A DNA stretch of 64,000 nt. Source: Lederbergia galactosidilytica (lineage in GTDB: Bacteria > Bacillota > Bacilli > Bacillales > Bacillaceae_C). Below the pieces are notes generated by a model, which saw only the letters and a program-made list of their open reading frames with translations, had not been told where the DNA came from and did no database searches. The stretch covers positions 62,001 through 126,000 of the forward strand of contig NZ_JAGGKH010000014.1 in the NCBI RefSeq assembly GCF_017873565.1. Reading direction: 5' to 3'. Both the position numbers and the translations under genes were made by a program. Of the stretch, positions 34,791 to 43,372 are shown piece after piece. Position 1 is the first letter of the stretch. Each line of letters starts with the position of its first letter.

Positions 34791-34958
34791 CATTTTTGTT
34801 TAAGCGGGAAACAATTACGTATAATCGCAAACTTTATTGAGACTGGTAAAATCAAACCGATAATGGATAGAGTTTTTCCTTTTATAGCTGCTCAAGAAGC
34901 GATGGAATAAGTGGAATCAGGAAGAGCGAAAGGGAAGGTAATATTAAAAATTAGATAG
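34791..34958 (+). pseudogene. Zinc-type alcohol dehydrogenase / quinone reductase relic (C-terminal)
   Basis: The frame reads SGKQLRIIANFIETGKIKP, then MDRVFPFIAAQEAME, a TAA stop, and VESGRAKGKVILKI. This is the C-terminal end of NADP-dependent quinone oxidoreductases (…AGKIRPVIDRVFPLEEAAEAHRYLESG…GKVVLK). The internal stop replaces a codon in an otherwise intact ending. Upstream sequence back to 34670 does not give a continuous frame. Confidence 0.75.
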
Positions 34959-34960
34959 GT

Positions 34961-35219
34961 GAGTCCATTTCATCATTGCTTATTAATATCAATACACGAA
35001 CATTATTGTTAAAGGAGATTGAATTGTTAGTCCATGCATTTCCTTAACTTTGTTGATGATTGGAGCGGAAGGTGGCGACTCCTTGGAGATTAGTGTATTA
35101 GTGTGACAGGTGAGATCCCGCAGGAGCATATGAGCTGTCCCCCGGAAAGCGTCCACCAGAAGCGGAAATCAACGTTGTTCGGATTTGAATGCTAAAATCT
35201 CTATTATGAAATTGATTCA
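34961..35219 (+). repeat. Dispersed intergenic repeat, family 1, copy B
   Basis: 259 bases similar over the full length to 6883-7147, in the same orientation. Relative to copy A it carries small insertions and deletions in the central GC-rich part, and AGATCCCGCAGGAGC, closer to the known repeat core. It begins two bases after the end of the dehydrogenase relic. Confidence 0.85.
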
Positions 35220-35490
35220 GTTATGAAACGAAGCAAATAAATATGCTGAATAACGCTTCTTGAAATAATTTAGTAGAACTAGAAAATCCACTTTCATTTA
35301 CCTTTTTCAACATGAGTATATAGTTAAGATGAGCGTGATATTAGTTATTCAATAATAGGACATGTTTGACAATGATGATTGTTCAATCAGCGGGCTTGTT
35401 TATTTAATAACAAAAAAAGAAAGGTGTTGGATGAAGAAATAGAGAATTCTCTTAATGAATGATCTTATATTTGACTAGGGGAGATTTAAA
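35220..35490. other. Intergenic stretch
   Basis: No gene or RNA motif recognised. The AGGGGAG at 35477-35483 is the ribosome-binding site of the VOC gene. Confidence 0.4.
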
Positions 35491-35850
35491 ATAGGTAGAG
35501 TAGTTGGATTTGAATTAAGTAGTCAGGAACCAGAAAAAGCAGCAAAGTTTTATTCCGAAGTATTTGGATGGGAGATTTCTGAACCAGAATTTGATTATTG
35601 GGCCGTTTCTACGGAAAAGGATCCTGTGAGAACAGGAATGAATGGCGGGATAAGTAAAGGAGCTAATGATTATCCTCATGGGACACGTATTCAAATTGCA
35701 GTAGATTCCATAGAGGAAACCATCTCCAAAGCAATAGTGAATGGTGCAATGGTGGTCCGTGAGAAGATGGAGTTCGATGAATTTTATCTTGCCTCTTTAG
35801 TTGACCCAACAGGAATTGGCTTTGGTCTCATCCAAAGTAAGCAAGATTGA
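35491..35850 (+). CDS. VOC-family (glyoxalase-like) protein with ATA at the start position
   Basis: 119 residues if read from the ATA at 35491: IGRVVGFELSSQEPEKAAKFYSEVFGWEI, then YWAVST...GGISKG and the C-terminal DPTGIGFGLIQ. This is a full-length VOC (glyoxalase/bleomycin resistance) domain with the typical first strand directly after the start. AGGGGAG lies seven bases upstream of the ATA. There is an in-frame TAG 15 bases upstream, and no ATG, GTG or TTG before the middle of the domain (GTG at 35626). Either an ATG has mutated to ATA and expression is low or lost, or AUA initiates inefficiently. Substrate unknown. Confidence 0.7.
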   Translation: MGRVVGFELSSQEPEKAAKFYSEVFGWEISEPEFDYWAVSTEKDPVRTGMNGGISKGANDYPHGTRIQIAVDSIEETISKAIVNGAMVVREKMEFDEFYLASLVDPTGIGFGLIQSKQD

Positions 35851-36064
35851 TTATGTAATAATTGGGCGCGATTGTGTAACTGAATCATAGGTAGTATTGA
35901 TCAAACTTTTAAAGACAGTAGAGCGATCATTCAATTGAGTACGACAAAATCCCTCCTTCATCATTTATATCTCGGGAGGGACGGGATTTGCAAAATACGC
36001 AAAGTTGGTTTGTCCATAAATTTCTGTATGTTAGTACAAGACTTTTTCAGAGGGGAATGAGATT

Positions 36065-36685
36065 TTGAAAGACAAGGAGCTAATAGATGCCTTTGAACGG
36101 TCAGAAATAAATTTACTCGTGGAGCTGCGAATGGGAAATGGTTTCCATGAAAAGGAGTATGAAAAGTTAGTTAAGACACTCACCATTTGTGCGGATGAAT
36201 GGGAAGATCGGACAAGTATACCAGGAGAAGTCCTCCAAACTTTAATTGAACTATATGACGAACTGTACAACTTTTCGTTAATATATGGTGTTGAAGAATC
36301 AATCCGTATTAAGAAGGCAGCCGAAAATACCAAAAAGCTAATTCAAAGATGTACGAAAGAAGTGGGGGAAATAGAACCCGAAAAAGCAAGAGTGATTGCT
36401 AGGTTGATTGAGAAAATCAACGAAAACGGAAACTTTTTTCAAAAACTTCAAAATGGCAAAGGAATGGACGAACAACAATTTGAAAGAATTTATCATGAGT
36501 TATCTGAAATTATCGACGAGATTTATTCGTGGAGAGACATTCCAAAAGTATTGGTAAATATTTTTATAAATCTTTGTGAATTAGATTTGTTTGTCGGACA
36601 ATATCGAGATGAGTTCAAACAACATGAAGAGGCAAATAAAATTTATGATGCGTACGAACGTATATTTAGTTTGATTTTTGGTTGA
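36065..36685 (+). CDS. Unknown protein with internal duplication
   Basis: 206 residues, TTG start with AGAGGGG upstream. All-helical, acidic, no signal peptide. Two similar halves: LLVELRMGNGFHEKEYEKL...DEWEDRTSIPGEVLQTLIELYDEL (residues 13-66) and FFQKLQNGKGMDEQQFERI...IYSWRDIPKVLVNIFINLCEL (about 122-180). Shared positions are the L.NG.G.. start, the (D/E).IP..V(L) strand and the acidic end. No family I recognise. It is isolated from other genes. Confidence 0.65.
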   Translation: MKDKELIDAFERSEINLLVELRMGNGFHEKEYEKLVKTLTICADEWEDRTSIPGEVLQTLIELYDELYNFSLIYGVEESIRIKKAAENTKKLIQRCTKEVGEIEPEKARVIARLIEKINENGNFFQKLQNGKGMDEQQFERIYHELSEIIDEIYSWRDIPKVLVNIFINLCELDLFVGQYRDEFKQHEEANKIYDAYERIFSLIFG

Positions 36686-36921
36686 ACCACTGAGAGATGA
36701 AAGACATAACATTTTGAGACATAAATAGCTACATATGTGGCCAGAGACACAAAGGTACAGACTATAAAATTATTAATAAAAAGGGGAGAACTCCTCTGTT
36801 TTATTCAACAAAAGGCACGGCTATCTAATAGGCCATTGCCTCTATTTTTGCATATAAAGACCATGTAATGGAATGAATTATGCTAAAATTAAATAAATAG
36901 TGAAAAAGGGAGGGTTCTTAT

Positions 36922-37236
36922 ATGAGCTTAACTTTAGATATTGCGCGTATTTTATTACCTGTTGTAATAGTGGGTGGAATGGCCGTATTTGTAGTTATGA
37001 GAATGAAATATAAATATAAGAAAGGCACCCTTGGTAAGAAAAAAACAAAAAGCGCCCAAAATTTACTCGATAGTTTAATCCCATTTGGAATGATAATTGG
37101 TTGTGCTGTTGCTCTACCTCTTAGCATGTTTTTTCCCATTTCCTTACTGTCTACAATTAGTTGGGGAGCGGGAATAGGGTTATTATTTGGATATTTTGCT
37201 TATGAAATTTATAGTAAACGTAGAGAAAGCTGCTAG
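36922..37236 (+). CDS. Small membrane protein of unknown function
   Basis: 104 residues, ATG behind AAAGGGAGGG. Three predicted membrane helices at about 7-25, 55-72 and 76-93, and a Lys-rich loop between the first two (KYKYKKGTLGKKKTKS), probably cytoplasmic. No family was recognised. It is monocistronic with no obvious partner. Confidence 0.65.
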   Translation: MSLTLDIARILLPVVIVGGMAVFVVMRMKYKYKKGTLGKKKTKSAQNLLDSLIPFGMIIGCAVALPLSMFFPISLLSTISWGAGIGLLFGYFAYEIYSKRRESC

Positions 37237-37566
37237 TAAATGGTTAACTTCCTCGGTCAATAATGTCAGAAATGAAGACTGTAAACCATCAATGTTCGCT
37301 GCTACAGTGACATCATCTGTTTTAAGATGTAGAACGGAACAGGGCGATGCAATGAGATGCCTCTGGACTTGCACGCTGTTCAAACAGAATGAGATTGTGG
37401 CCGCCTAGCCTAGTTTTGGAAAAAATCCCACTCAGGAACTCGTAAAGTATAAAACTCGCGGGAGTTTCCATCTCTTATATACTATGTATTATTTGTTTAT
37501 ATTACTAAATTTTAAGAAACATTTGATTAATCTTACAGTCTATTGTATAGTAAGGCTAATTACATA
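37237..37566. other. Intergenic stretch before the TPP riboswitch
   Basis: About 330 bases without a recognised gene. CCCACTCAGGAACTCGT...ACTCGCGGGAGTTTCC near 37430-37470 gives weak pairing. The promoter for the riboswitch should lie near its end (TTGTATAGTAAGG near 37544), but no clear -35 was seen. Confidence 0.4.
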
Positions 37567-37570
37567 AAAG

Positions 37571-37718
37571 TCCGTCCGGGTGCTTGAGGAATCAGGCTGA
37601 GATAGTAGCTATTATCCGCTACTGACCGTTAATCTGATCTGGGTAATGCCAGCGTAGAGAGTGATGTATTCATCATAGGGCCCTTCTCGTCGTCTGTGCA
37701 TTTTGAGACGGCTTTTTT
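37571..37718 (+). promoter_or_regulatory. TPP riboswitch with terminator
   Basis: GGGTGC at 37578, GGCTGAGA near 37595 and CTGATCTGGGTAATGCCAGC at 37634-37653 are the conserved THI-box elements that bind thiamine pyrophosphate. GTCGTCT...AGACGGCTTTTTT at 37689-37718 is the expression-platform terminator. It precedes ykoE by 170 bases. Confidence 0.95.
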
Positions 37719-37887
37719 GTATTTTAAAGGTTATTATCTCCATGAAAATTTAGAGAAAATTAGGGCGACATATATATTTCTAGATCTCACAGTGCACATG
37801 GGAAGGCTGAGTAGCCAATTTTAGAAAAATATATAATCGCGTTTCCTCTAAAGAAAAAGCCTGTAAACAAAGAAGGGGTTGGAAAAG

Positions 37888-38457
37888 ATGAAAAAACTAA
37901 AATTTACAGATTTATTGATTACCATCATGCTTGGGGTAGTTTTTGGAATCACGATGAAGTTTTGGGATGATTTATATACAGTGATCAAACCGATGTTGCC
38001 TGTGGCACGTCAATTAATTTACGGAATGTGGTTTATGGTTGGAGTCTTTGCGATGTTACTTATTCGTAAACCAGGTGCCGCTTTGCTTTCGAGTATTGCC
38101 GCGGCAGGGCTATCGGCTTTTATTGGGCATGGAATTGAGGTTCTGATTTATGGATTTATGCAAGGATTAGGAGCTGAATTACTATTTGCTGCCTTCCGCT
38201 ACAAGCGATTTGGCATCATTGTTGCTGGCTTAGCCGGTGTGGCGTCTTGTGTGGCCAGCTTTCTTTTAGATATGTTTTATGGGTATGCCAATTTGGAAGC
38301 ATGGGCTCTGATTGTAAAGTATGGCTTACGTGTTATTAGTGCGTTCCTTTTTACAGGAGTATTTGCTTATTTTATTGTTCGAGCGTTAGAAGCCACAGGG
38401 GTAACGAATCTGATTCGTCCTGTTGCAAAGGAAGAATATACAGCCTTAGATGAATAA
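37888..38457 (+). CDS. ykoE: YkoE, substrate-binding S component of a thiamine/HMP ECF transporter
   Basis: 189 residues from the ATG at 37888, with AAGGGG upstream (a TTG at 37879 opens the frame). Five or six membrane helices. WDDLYTVIKP, GMWFMVGVFAMLLIRKPGAAL and GAELLFAAFRYKRFG match the YkoE family, the S component that binds hydroxymethylpyrimidine or thiamine in the membrane. It sits behind a TPP riboswitch and before ATPase and T-component genes, which fixes the pathway. A 200-base gap without a clear gene separates it from ykoD. Confidence 0.92.
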   Translation: MKKLKFTDLLITIMLGVVFGITMKFWDDLYTVIKPMLPVARQLIYGMWFMVGVFAMLLIRKPGAALLSSIAAAGLSAFIGHGIEVLIYGFMQGLGAELLFAAFRYKRFGIIVAGLAGVASCVASFLLDMFYGYANLEAWALIVKYGLRVISAFLFTGVFAYFIVRALEATGVTNLIRPVAKEEYTALDE

Positions 38458-38664
38458 ATTTTGAAGAAGTTATTAAAAAAGGAACATGATTATGAAACTT
38501 GGGGACGATGTGCCATTGAACATTCAGTTTAAATCTTTAACGAGGTCAGCGCTATTTGTCTCCGAGTTCGCGCCGTTCAGCGGACTTTGAGTCAGCGAAC
38601 AGTAGTGAATCTTGTCCTTGAGTAAAGAATATGATGATTGAGAGAATAGAAAAAGGGGTGACAT

Positions 38665-40185
38665 ATGGAACATCAGCAAGCAAGAAAGTCTCTTAGTGTT
38701 ACGAATCTCCGTTTAAAATTTCCAAACGAGCCTACCTTAATTTTTAAGGATCTGTCTTTTTCAGTTGTGCCAGGGGAGAAAGTTTTATTACTTGGGCCTA
38801 GTGGCTGTGGGAAATCAACCTTACTGCAAGTTTTAAGTGGAATTATCCCTAAGTCTATTGAAGTCCCCTTAAAATACGATGCAATCCAATTACCTGAATC
38901 ATGGGGATTTGTGTTCCAAGATCCCGACACTCAATTCTGTATGCCATATGTGGATGAAGAACTTGCTTTTGTTTTAGAAAACATACAGGTCCCTAGGAGT
39001 GAAATGGATCGTCGAATTGAAAAGGCACTGGAGATGGTTGGCTTGCAAGGAATTCCCATTCATACGCAGATTCACGATTTATCACAAGGTATGAAACAGC
39101 GTTTGGCACTGGCATCAGTGTTATTACTACAACCAGAAGTGCTTTTTCTTGATGAGCCCTCTGCTTTATTAGATCCTGATGGAGTAGAGCAAATTTGGAC
39201 ATCTGTAAAAGAAGTCGCAGCAGAAAAAACAGTGCTAATTGTGGAGCATAAAATTGACCAGATTGCCGATTGGGTCGACCGTGTCGTGCTATTTAAGGAC
39301 AACGGAGAAATTCTGGCAGATGGTCGCCCAGCAGATGTGTTTCGTTTTTATAAACAGCAATTGATTCAGTATGGGATTTGGTATCCAAAAGTTTGGGAGG
39401 ATTATTTGGTGTCTCCAGCCTATTTAAATTTAAAGAAAGCAAGAGGAGACGAATGCCTGTCAACTCACCCAGTATTACTGTTGGAGAAATTCAATGGCTA
39501 CAGAGGGGAAAAGGCAAAAATTCAGATATCTCACGCAGAGGTGGTTCCTGGCAGTTGGATTGGGATTATTGGAGAAAATGGTGCCGGAAAGAGCACATTT
39601 CTCTTAGCATTAATGCAATTATTACGAACAACAGGGCAATATGTGCTCGAAGAAAATACGATCCAATGGAAAAAACGAAAGAACCCACTGCCAAAAGGTC
39701 TTTCCCTTGTTTTTCAAAACCCAGAGCTACAATTTATTACGAATTCAGTCGTAGATGAACTCTCCTTTTCTGGGCGATTAAAAGGACTTGACGAAGAGAT
39801 GTTACAAATCAAAGTTAAAAAATGGATCGAGCGTTTTCAACTCCCCTTGAATGAAAATCGTCATCCCTTCCAATTATCACTAGGACAAAAACGACGATTA
39901 AGTGTCGCGACAGCTTTTATGTCAGGGGGAAAGATTTTATTGCTAGATGAACCAACATTTGGACAAGATGCGAGAAATACTTTTATGATCCTGGAGCAAT
40001 TGGAAGAGTTACGTAGGGGCGGAACGACAATTATGATGGTGACACATGATGAACAGATTGTCGAACATTTTATGACAGAAGTGTGGAAGATTGACCAGGG
40101 CATATTAGTGGATGTTTCCAAGCGAAATCCCCCGGAGTTTAGGAGAAAGGAGCAAGTTTATGCAGGAACTGTTTACTCCAGCTAA
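38665..40185 (+). CDS. ykoD: YkoD, double ATPase of the thiamine-precursor ECF transporter
   Basis: 506 residues with two ABC domains. The first has Walker A GPSGCGKST at 44-52, signature LSQGMKQRLALAS and Walker B VLFLDEPSALLDPDG. The second has GENGAGKST near 302-310, signature LSLGQKRRLSVAT and ILLLDEPTFGQD. The two halves are the EcfA/EcfA' pair in one chain, as in B. subtilis YkoD. It is a cytoplasmic-side energising unit for YkoE with YkoC. The end overlaps the start of ykoC by 26 bases. Confidence 0.93.
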   Translation: MEHQQARKSLSVTNLRLKFPNEPTLIFKDLSFSVVPGEKVLLLGPSGCGKSTLLQVLSGIIPKSIEVPLKYDAIQLPESWGFVFQDPDTQFCMPYVDEELAFVLENIQVPRSEMDRRIEKALEMVGLQGIPIHTQIHDLSQGMKQRLALASVLLLQPEVLFLDEPSALLDPDGVEQIWTSVKEVAAEKTVLIVEHKIDQIADWVDRVVLFKDNGEILADGRPADVFRFYKQQLIQYGIWYPKVWEDYLVSPAYLNLKKARGDECLSTHPVLLLEKFNGYRGEKAKIQISHAEVVPGSWIGIIGENGAGKSTFLLALMQLLRTTGQYVLEENTIQWKKRKNPLPKGLSLVFQNPELQFITNSVVDELSFSGRLKGLDEEMLQIKVKKWIERFQLPLNENRHPFQLSLGQKRRLSVATAFMSGGKILLLDEPTFGQDARNTFMILEQLEELRRGGTTIMMVTHDEQIVEHFMTEVWKIDQGILVDVSKRNPPEFRRKEQVYAGTVYSS

Positions 40186-40975
40186 GGAAACATGGTTGTA
40201 TCGTGTGAATCCCGCTTTAAAATTTGTTCTATTCTTTTGCTTATTGCTTATCGTGCTCTTTCAGCGAAACCTTGCCTTTGTTTTTCACTTAACGTTCTTA
40301 TATGGCATTCTGTTATACGGATATAGTGGCTATAGATGGAAAAAATTATGCCTATTTTCCATTCCAATGGTTCTTTCTTTTATTTCATCTGCCCTGACAA
40401 TGATTTTATTTGGAAAAGGTGTTCACGTCTGGTGGTCTTGGGGACTTATTAAAATTTCAGAAGAAAGCTTTTATTATGGCTTATTACTTGGTTGTAAAAC
40501 GCTTTGTTTTGGGATTATCAGTTTAACTTTTTTATTAACAACAAGGCCAATTATGTTATTTTATGCCTTAATGCAGCAATGCAAACTTGCGCCAAAATAT
40601 GCTTATAGTTTCATTGCTTCTATTCGGCTATTACCAATGATTGTAGAAGAATTAAGAACCCGTTCAAATGCGTTAAAGGTGCGAGGTGTTCATTTTTCCA
40701 AGGGGATAAAAGGGTTGTTTGAGCATTTGCGTCTGTATATGGTGCCATTATTTGCCCAAAGTATTCGGCGAGCACAAAGAGTCGCCGTTGCGATGGAAGC
40801 GAAAAGATTCCAAATGGGTGTGAGAAGAACATATTATTATCCTACTATTTATACAAAAATCGATGTTGTATTCCTTTCGGCTGTGGTTGTTTCGTTTTTG
40901 TCAGCCCATTTTTTAAAAGGAATCATTCCTTATAAAACTTTAACACATATGCTGGTCCCAGCTTTGCAATTGTAG
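40160..40975 (+). CDS. ykoC: YkoC, T component of the thiamine-precursor ECF transporter
   Basis: 271 residues from the ATG at 40160, with AAAGGAG seven bases upstream; the frame extends 16 codons further but without a site. Six membrane helices and the coupling segments RTRSNALKVRGVHF and AVAMEAKRFQMG, which are the two Ala-Arg-type motifs of EcfT proteins that contact the ATPases. It closes the riboswitch-controlled operon; its last codons form one arm of a perfect terminator stem. Confidence 0.92.
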   Translation: MQELFTPAKETWLYRVNPALKFVLFFCLLLIVLFQRNLAFVFHLTFLYGILLYGYSGYRWKKLCLFSIPMVLSFISSALTMILFGKGVHVWWSWGLIKISEESFYYGLLLGCKTLCFGIISLTFLLTTRPIMLFYALMQQCKLAPKYAYSFIASIRLLPMIVEELRTRSNALKVRGVHFSKGIKGLFEHLRLYMVPLFAQSIRRAQRVAVAMEAKRFQMGVRRTYYYPTIYTKIDVVFLSAVVVSFLSAHFLKGIIPYKTLTHMLVPALQL

Positions 40976-40995
40976 TCTGCAAAGCTGGGCTTTTT
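40957..40995 (+). terminator. Terminator of the ykoEDC operon
   Basis: CCCAGCTTTGCA pairs perfectly with TGCAAAGCTGGG, then CTTTTT. The left arm is inside the ykoC coding region. Confidence 0.92.
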
Positions 40996-41122
40996 AATAT
41001 GGGAAAGAGGGATTCGATTGATGATCTCAGTTGTTTATCTGTAATAGAGCCTATACTTTTGCCAAAATACGTCCGGTCGTATATAGTACGGTAGTACGAT
41101 TTTGCAGAAGAAGGTGTGAGCT

Positions 41123-42016
41123 TTGATTAAAATATATGGATGGTTAATTTTGTGTGTAGCCGTCTGGGGGAGTAATTTTGTATTTGGGAAGCTATTAGTT
41201 CAAGACTTCTCCCCAACTATGTTAACGATGTTACGCTTATTTTTTATTGTGCTATTTTTAGTTTTATATGCAACTGTAAAGAAGTCGTTTAAAAAAATCC
41301 AGAAGAAACAATTATGGATGATTCTCTTTCTTGGGATTATGGGTGTGTTTATCAACCAATGGTCTTTCTTTAAAGGATTGGAAACAGCTGATCCAACTAC
41401 ATCAGCTTTGATTTTAGCGACGGCGCCTGTTTTAACGGGATTTTTAGCGGCGATTTTTTTAAAAGAGCGATTCACATTGCGGATGGTCGTCGGTTCGCTC
41501 TTAGCTATTACTGGCATTTATTTTGTGGTAACTAAAGGTGGGAAAGCGGCTTTATCAATTGATAAAGGATTGTTATGGATTGTAGTAACGATGGTGACAT
41601 TTGCCATCATGATTATTATTACAAGAATATTGTCAAAAACACTTGATTCCCTTACAGTGACGCTCTATTCGAATATTGTAGGCTTTGTTATTTCGATTCC
41701 ATTTGCTTTTTCGTTGGACCAACCAATCCATGTTGGGACAAGCTTTTCAAGTTGGCTTTTCTTAATTGTAACGGCGATTGCTGTGCATGGGATCGCCACT
41801 TTAATTTGGAATAGCCAAATTCGTTATGTCGATGCTTCGAAAGCATCCATTCTTTCCAATTTGGAACCATTTATTGCGATGGTTATGGGACTGATACTAT
41901 TATCCAAACCGATTACAGGTGCGGAAATAATTGGTTCGATTTTCATTGTAGGCGGTGTAATTTGGTCAACAACGAAAAGAAGGAAATTTTTTAATCGGAC
42001 AGTCTCTAGTAAATAA
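41123..42016 (+). CDS. EamA-family (DMT) transporter
   Basis: 297 residues, TTG start with GAAGGTG upstream. Ten membrane helices in two repeated EamA halves: WGSNFVFGKLL near residue 15 and TADPTTSALILATAPVLTGFLAAIFLKERF at the end of the first repeat; EPFIAMVMGLILLSKPITGAEIIGSIFIVGGV is the equivalent in the second. The family exports or imports metabolites such as amino acids; the substrate here is unknown. It is monocistronic between ykoC and map. Confidence 0.88.
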   Translation: MIKIYGWLILCVAVWGSNFVFGKLLVQDFSPTMLTMLRLFFIVLFLVLYATVKKSFKKIQKKQLWMILFLGIMGVFINQWSFFKGLETADPTTSALILATAPVLTGFLAAIFLKERFTLRMVVGSLLAITGIYFVVTKGGKAALSIDKGLLWIVVTMVTFAIMIIITRILSKTLDSLTVTLYSNIVGFVISIPFAFSLDQPIHVGTSFSSWLFLIVTAIAVHGIATLIWNSQIRYVDASKASILSNLEPFIAMVMGLILLSKPITGAEIIGSIFIVGGVIWSTTKRRKFFNRTVSSK

Positions 42017-42281
42017 AATGAAACTACAAGCGGAAGGGACCCAACCTTCATTTACGAATCCCTGATCCTTATCGGATTTTAAAAGGCCAGGTTATTGCGA
42101 GGGAAAACAGGCAGAATATTTTAGCGAGTGAGTTTAAAAATCATTCAATGAAAAGACAGACCAACTTTTGTTCATTCATCGATCTTGCTTTTAATGTTAC
42201 AAAGACATATACATTTGTAATCAATGACAATCAATATTAAAATGGATAGAGAGGTTTTAGGAAAAAGAGGTGGAATAGACA

Positions 42282-43028
42282 ATGATTACATTAAAAACAG
42301 AAAGAGAAATACAATTAATGCATGAAGCAGGTAAACTATTGGCTGCTTGTCATAAAGAAATCGCGAACTTGATTAAACCAGGAATTACCACAACAGAAAT
42401 AGATCAGTTTGTAGAGGAATTCTTAGCGGAACATGGAGCCACTCCTGAACAAAAAGGATATAAGGGTTATAAATACGCCACTTGCGCGTCAGTTAATGAC
42501 GAAATTTGTCACGGTTTCCCACGGAAAACGCCTCTAAAAGAAGGCGATCTTGTCACCATCGATATGGTCGTAAATCTTAATGGTGCTCTCGCCGACTCTG
42601 CATGGAGCTATGCAGTTGGAGAAATTTCCGAAAAAACGAAGACACTATTAGAAGTGACTAAAAATGCCTTATATAAGGGAATTGAACAGGCAGTTATTGG
42701 CAATCGCATCGGGGACATTGGTCATGCAATCCAGTCTTACGTAGAACCACAAGGATTATCGGTAGTCCGAGAATTTACAGGCCACGGAATCGGGCCGACT
42801 TTACATGAAGCACCACAAATTCTCCATTACGGTCCAGCAGGAAAAGGATTGCGCCTCAAAGAAGGCATGGTAATCACGATTGAACCAATGGTGAATGAAG
42901 GTGTATGGCAATCCAAAATGGATAATAATGGTTGGACTGCGAGAACAATGGACGGCAAACGATCTGCCCAATATGAACATACATTAGCGATTACAAAAGA
43001 TGGTCCTTTGATTCTGACAGAACAATAA
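42282..43028 (+). CDS. map: Methionine aminopeptidase, type I
   Basis: 248 residues, ATG behind AGAGGTGG. It removes N-terminal Met from nascent proteins in the cytoplasm. Metal ligands follow the pita-bread order: Asp in VTIDMVVNLNG and in LADSAW, His in GHGIG, Glu in ITIEPMV and in YEHT. SVNDEICHGFP holds the substrate-site His. It is not in the ribosomal-protein cluster where the housekeeping map usually lies; it is probably the second enzyme (like B. subtilis MapB/YflG), here with length and motifs of a functional protein. Confidence 0.93.
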   Translation: MITLKTEREIQLMHEAGKLLAACHKEIANLIKPGITTTEIDQFVEEFLAEHGATPEQKGYKGYKYATCASVNDEICHGFPRKTPLKEGDLVTIDMVVNLNGALADSAWSYAVGEISEKTKTLLEVTKNALYKGIEQAVIGNRIGDIGHAIQSYVEPQGLSVVREFTGHGIGPTLHEAPQILHYGPAGKGLRLKEGMVITIEPMVNEGVWQSKMDNNGWTARTMDGKRSAQYEHTLAITKDGPLILTEQ

Positions 43029-43037
43029 ATAAAGTAT

Positions 43038-43071
43038 GGCCACATAGTAGCTAGATCAAGCACTATGTGGC
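43038..43071 (+). terminator. Terminator after map
   Basis: GGCCACATAGT pairs with ACTATGTGGCC, followed by ATTTCTTTGTTTTTTT. Confidence 0.85.
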
Positions 43072-43330
43072 CATTTCTTTGTTTTTTTAGTTCGATTGCA
43101 CTGGCTATTGTTAATGGAGCTTTTTAGGAAAAGAGGAAGGGCTCGGCCAGATCGTTAAAGAGTATTTTAGAATTGGCATAAAGATAAAGGCCGGAGCTGT
43201 AGCGTTAATAGAGTTTTTTAAAGAAAAACGCAAGGGTAATGGCGTCCGCCGTAACCTTAATGAGGTGATCAAGAGACAAACGTAAAGGTAAAAGCGGCGA
43301 CGTTAACTAGCTTGGGGGCGTCACTCAAGC
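43072..43330. other. Intergenic stretch between map and the GH42 gene
   Basis: A frame without start codon (43115-43285) reads WSFLGKEEGLGQIVKEYFRI and so on, ending in stop TAA; it may be a gene fragment but was not recognised. Confidence 0.35.
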
Positions 43331-43362
43331 AAAAAAGCAGCCGTTTTCGCAAGCAGGCTGCT
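43331..43362 (-). terminator. Terminator of the GH42 gene
   Basis: On the minus strand AGCAGCC pairs with GGCTGCT, followed by TTTTTTGC. Distance from the stop codon is ten bases. Confidence 0.8.
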
Positions 43363-43372
43363 GATAGCTTTT

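Noticed and set aside
40112-40159. Upstream extension of ykoC by 16 codons
   Set aside because: The ATG at 40160 has AAAGGAG seven bases upstream and starts the family-typical N-terminus; the extension is only overlap with ykoD.
43115-43285. Frame without start codon ending in a basic, helix-like tail
   Set aside because: Not recognised, no ribosome-binding site or start; could be a fragment, but evidence is too thin for a feature.
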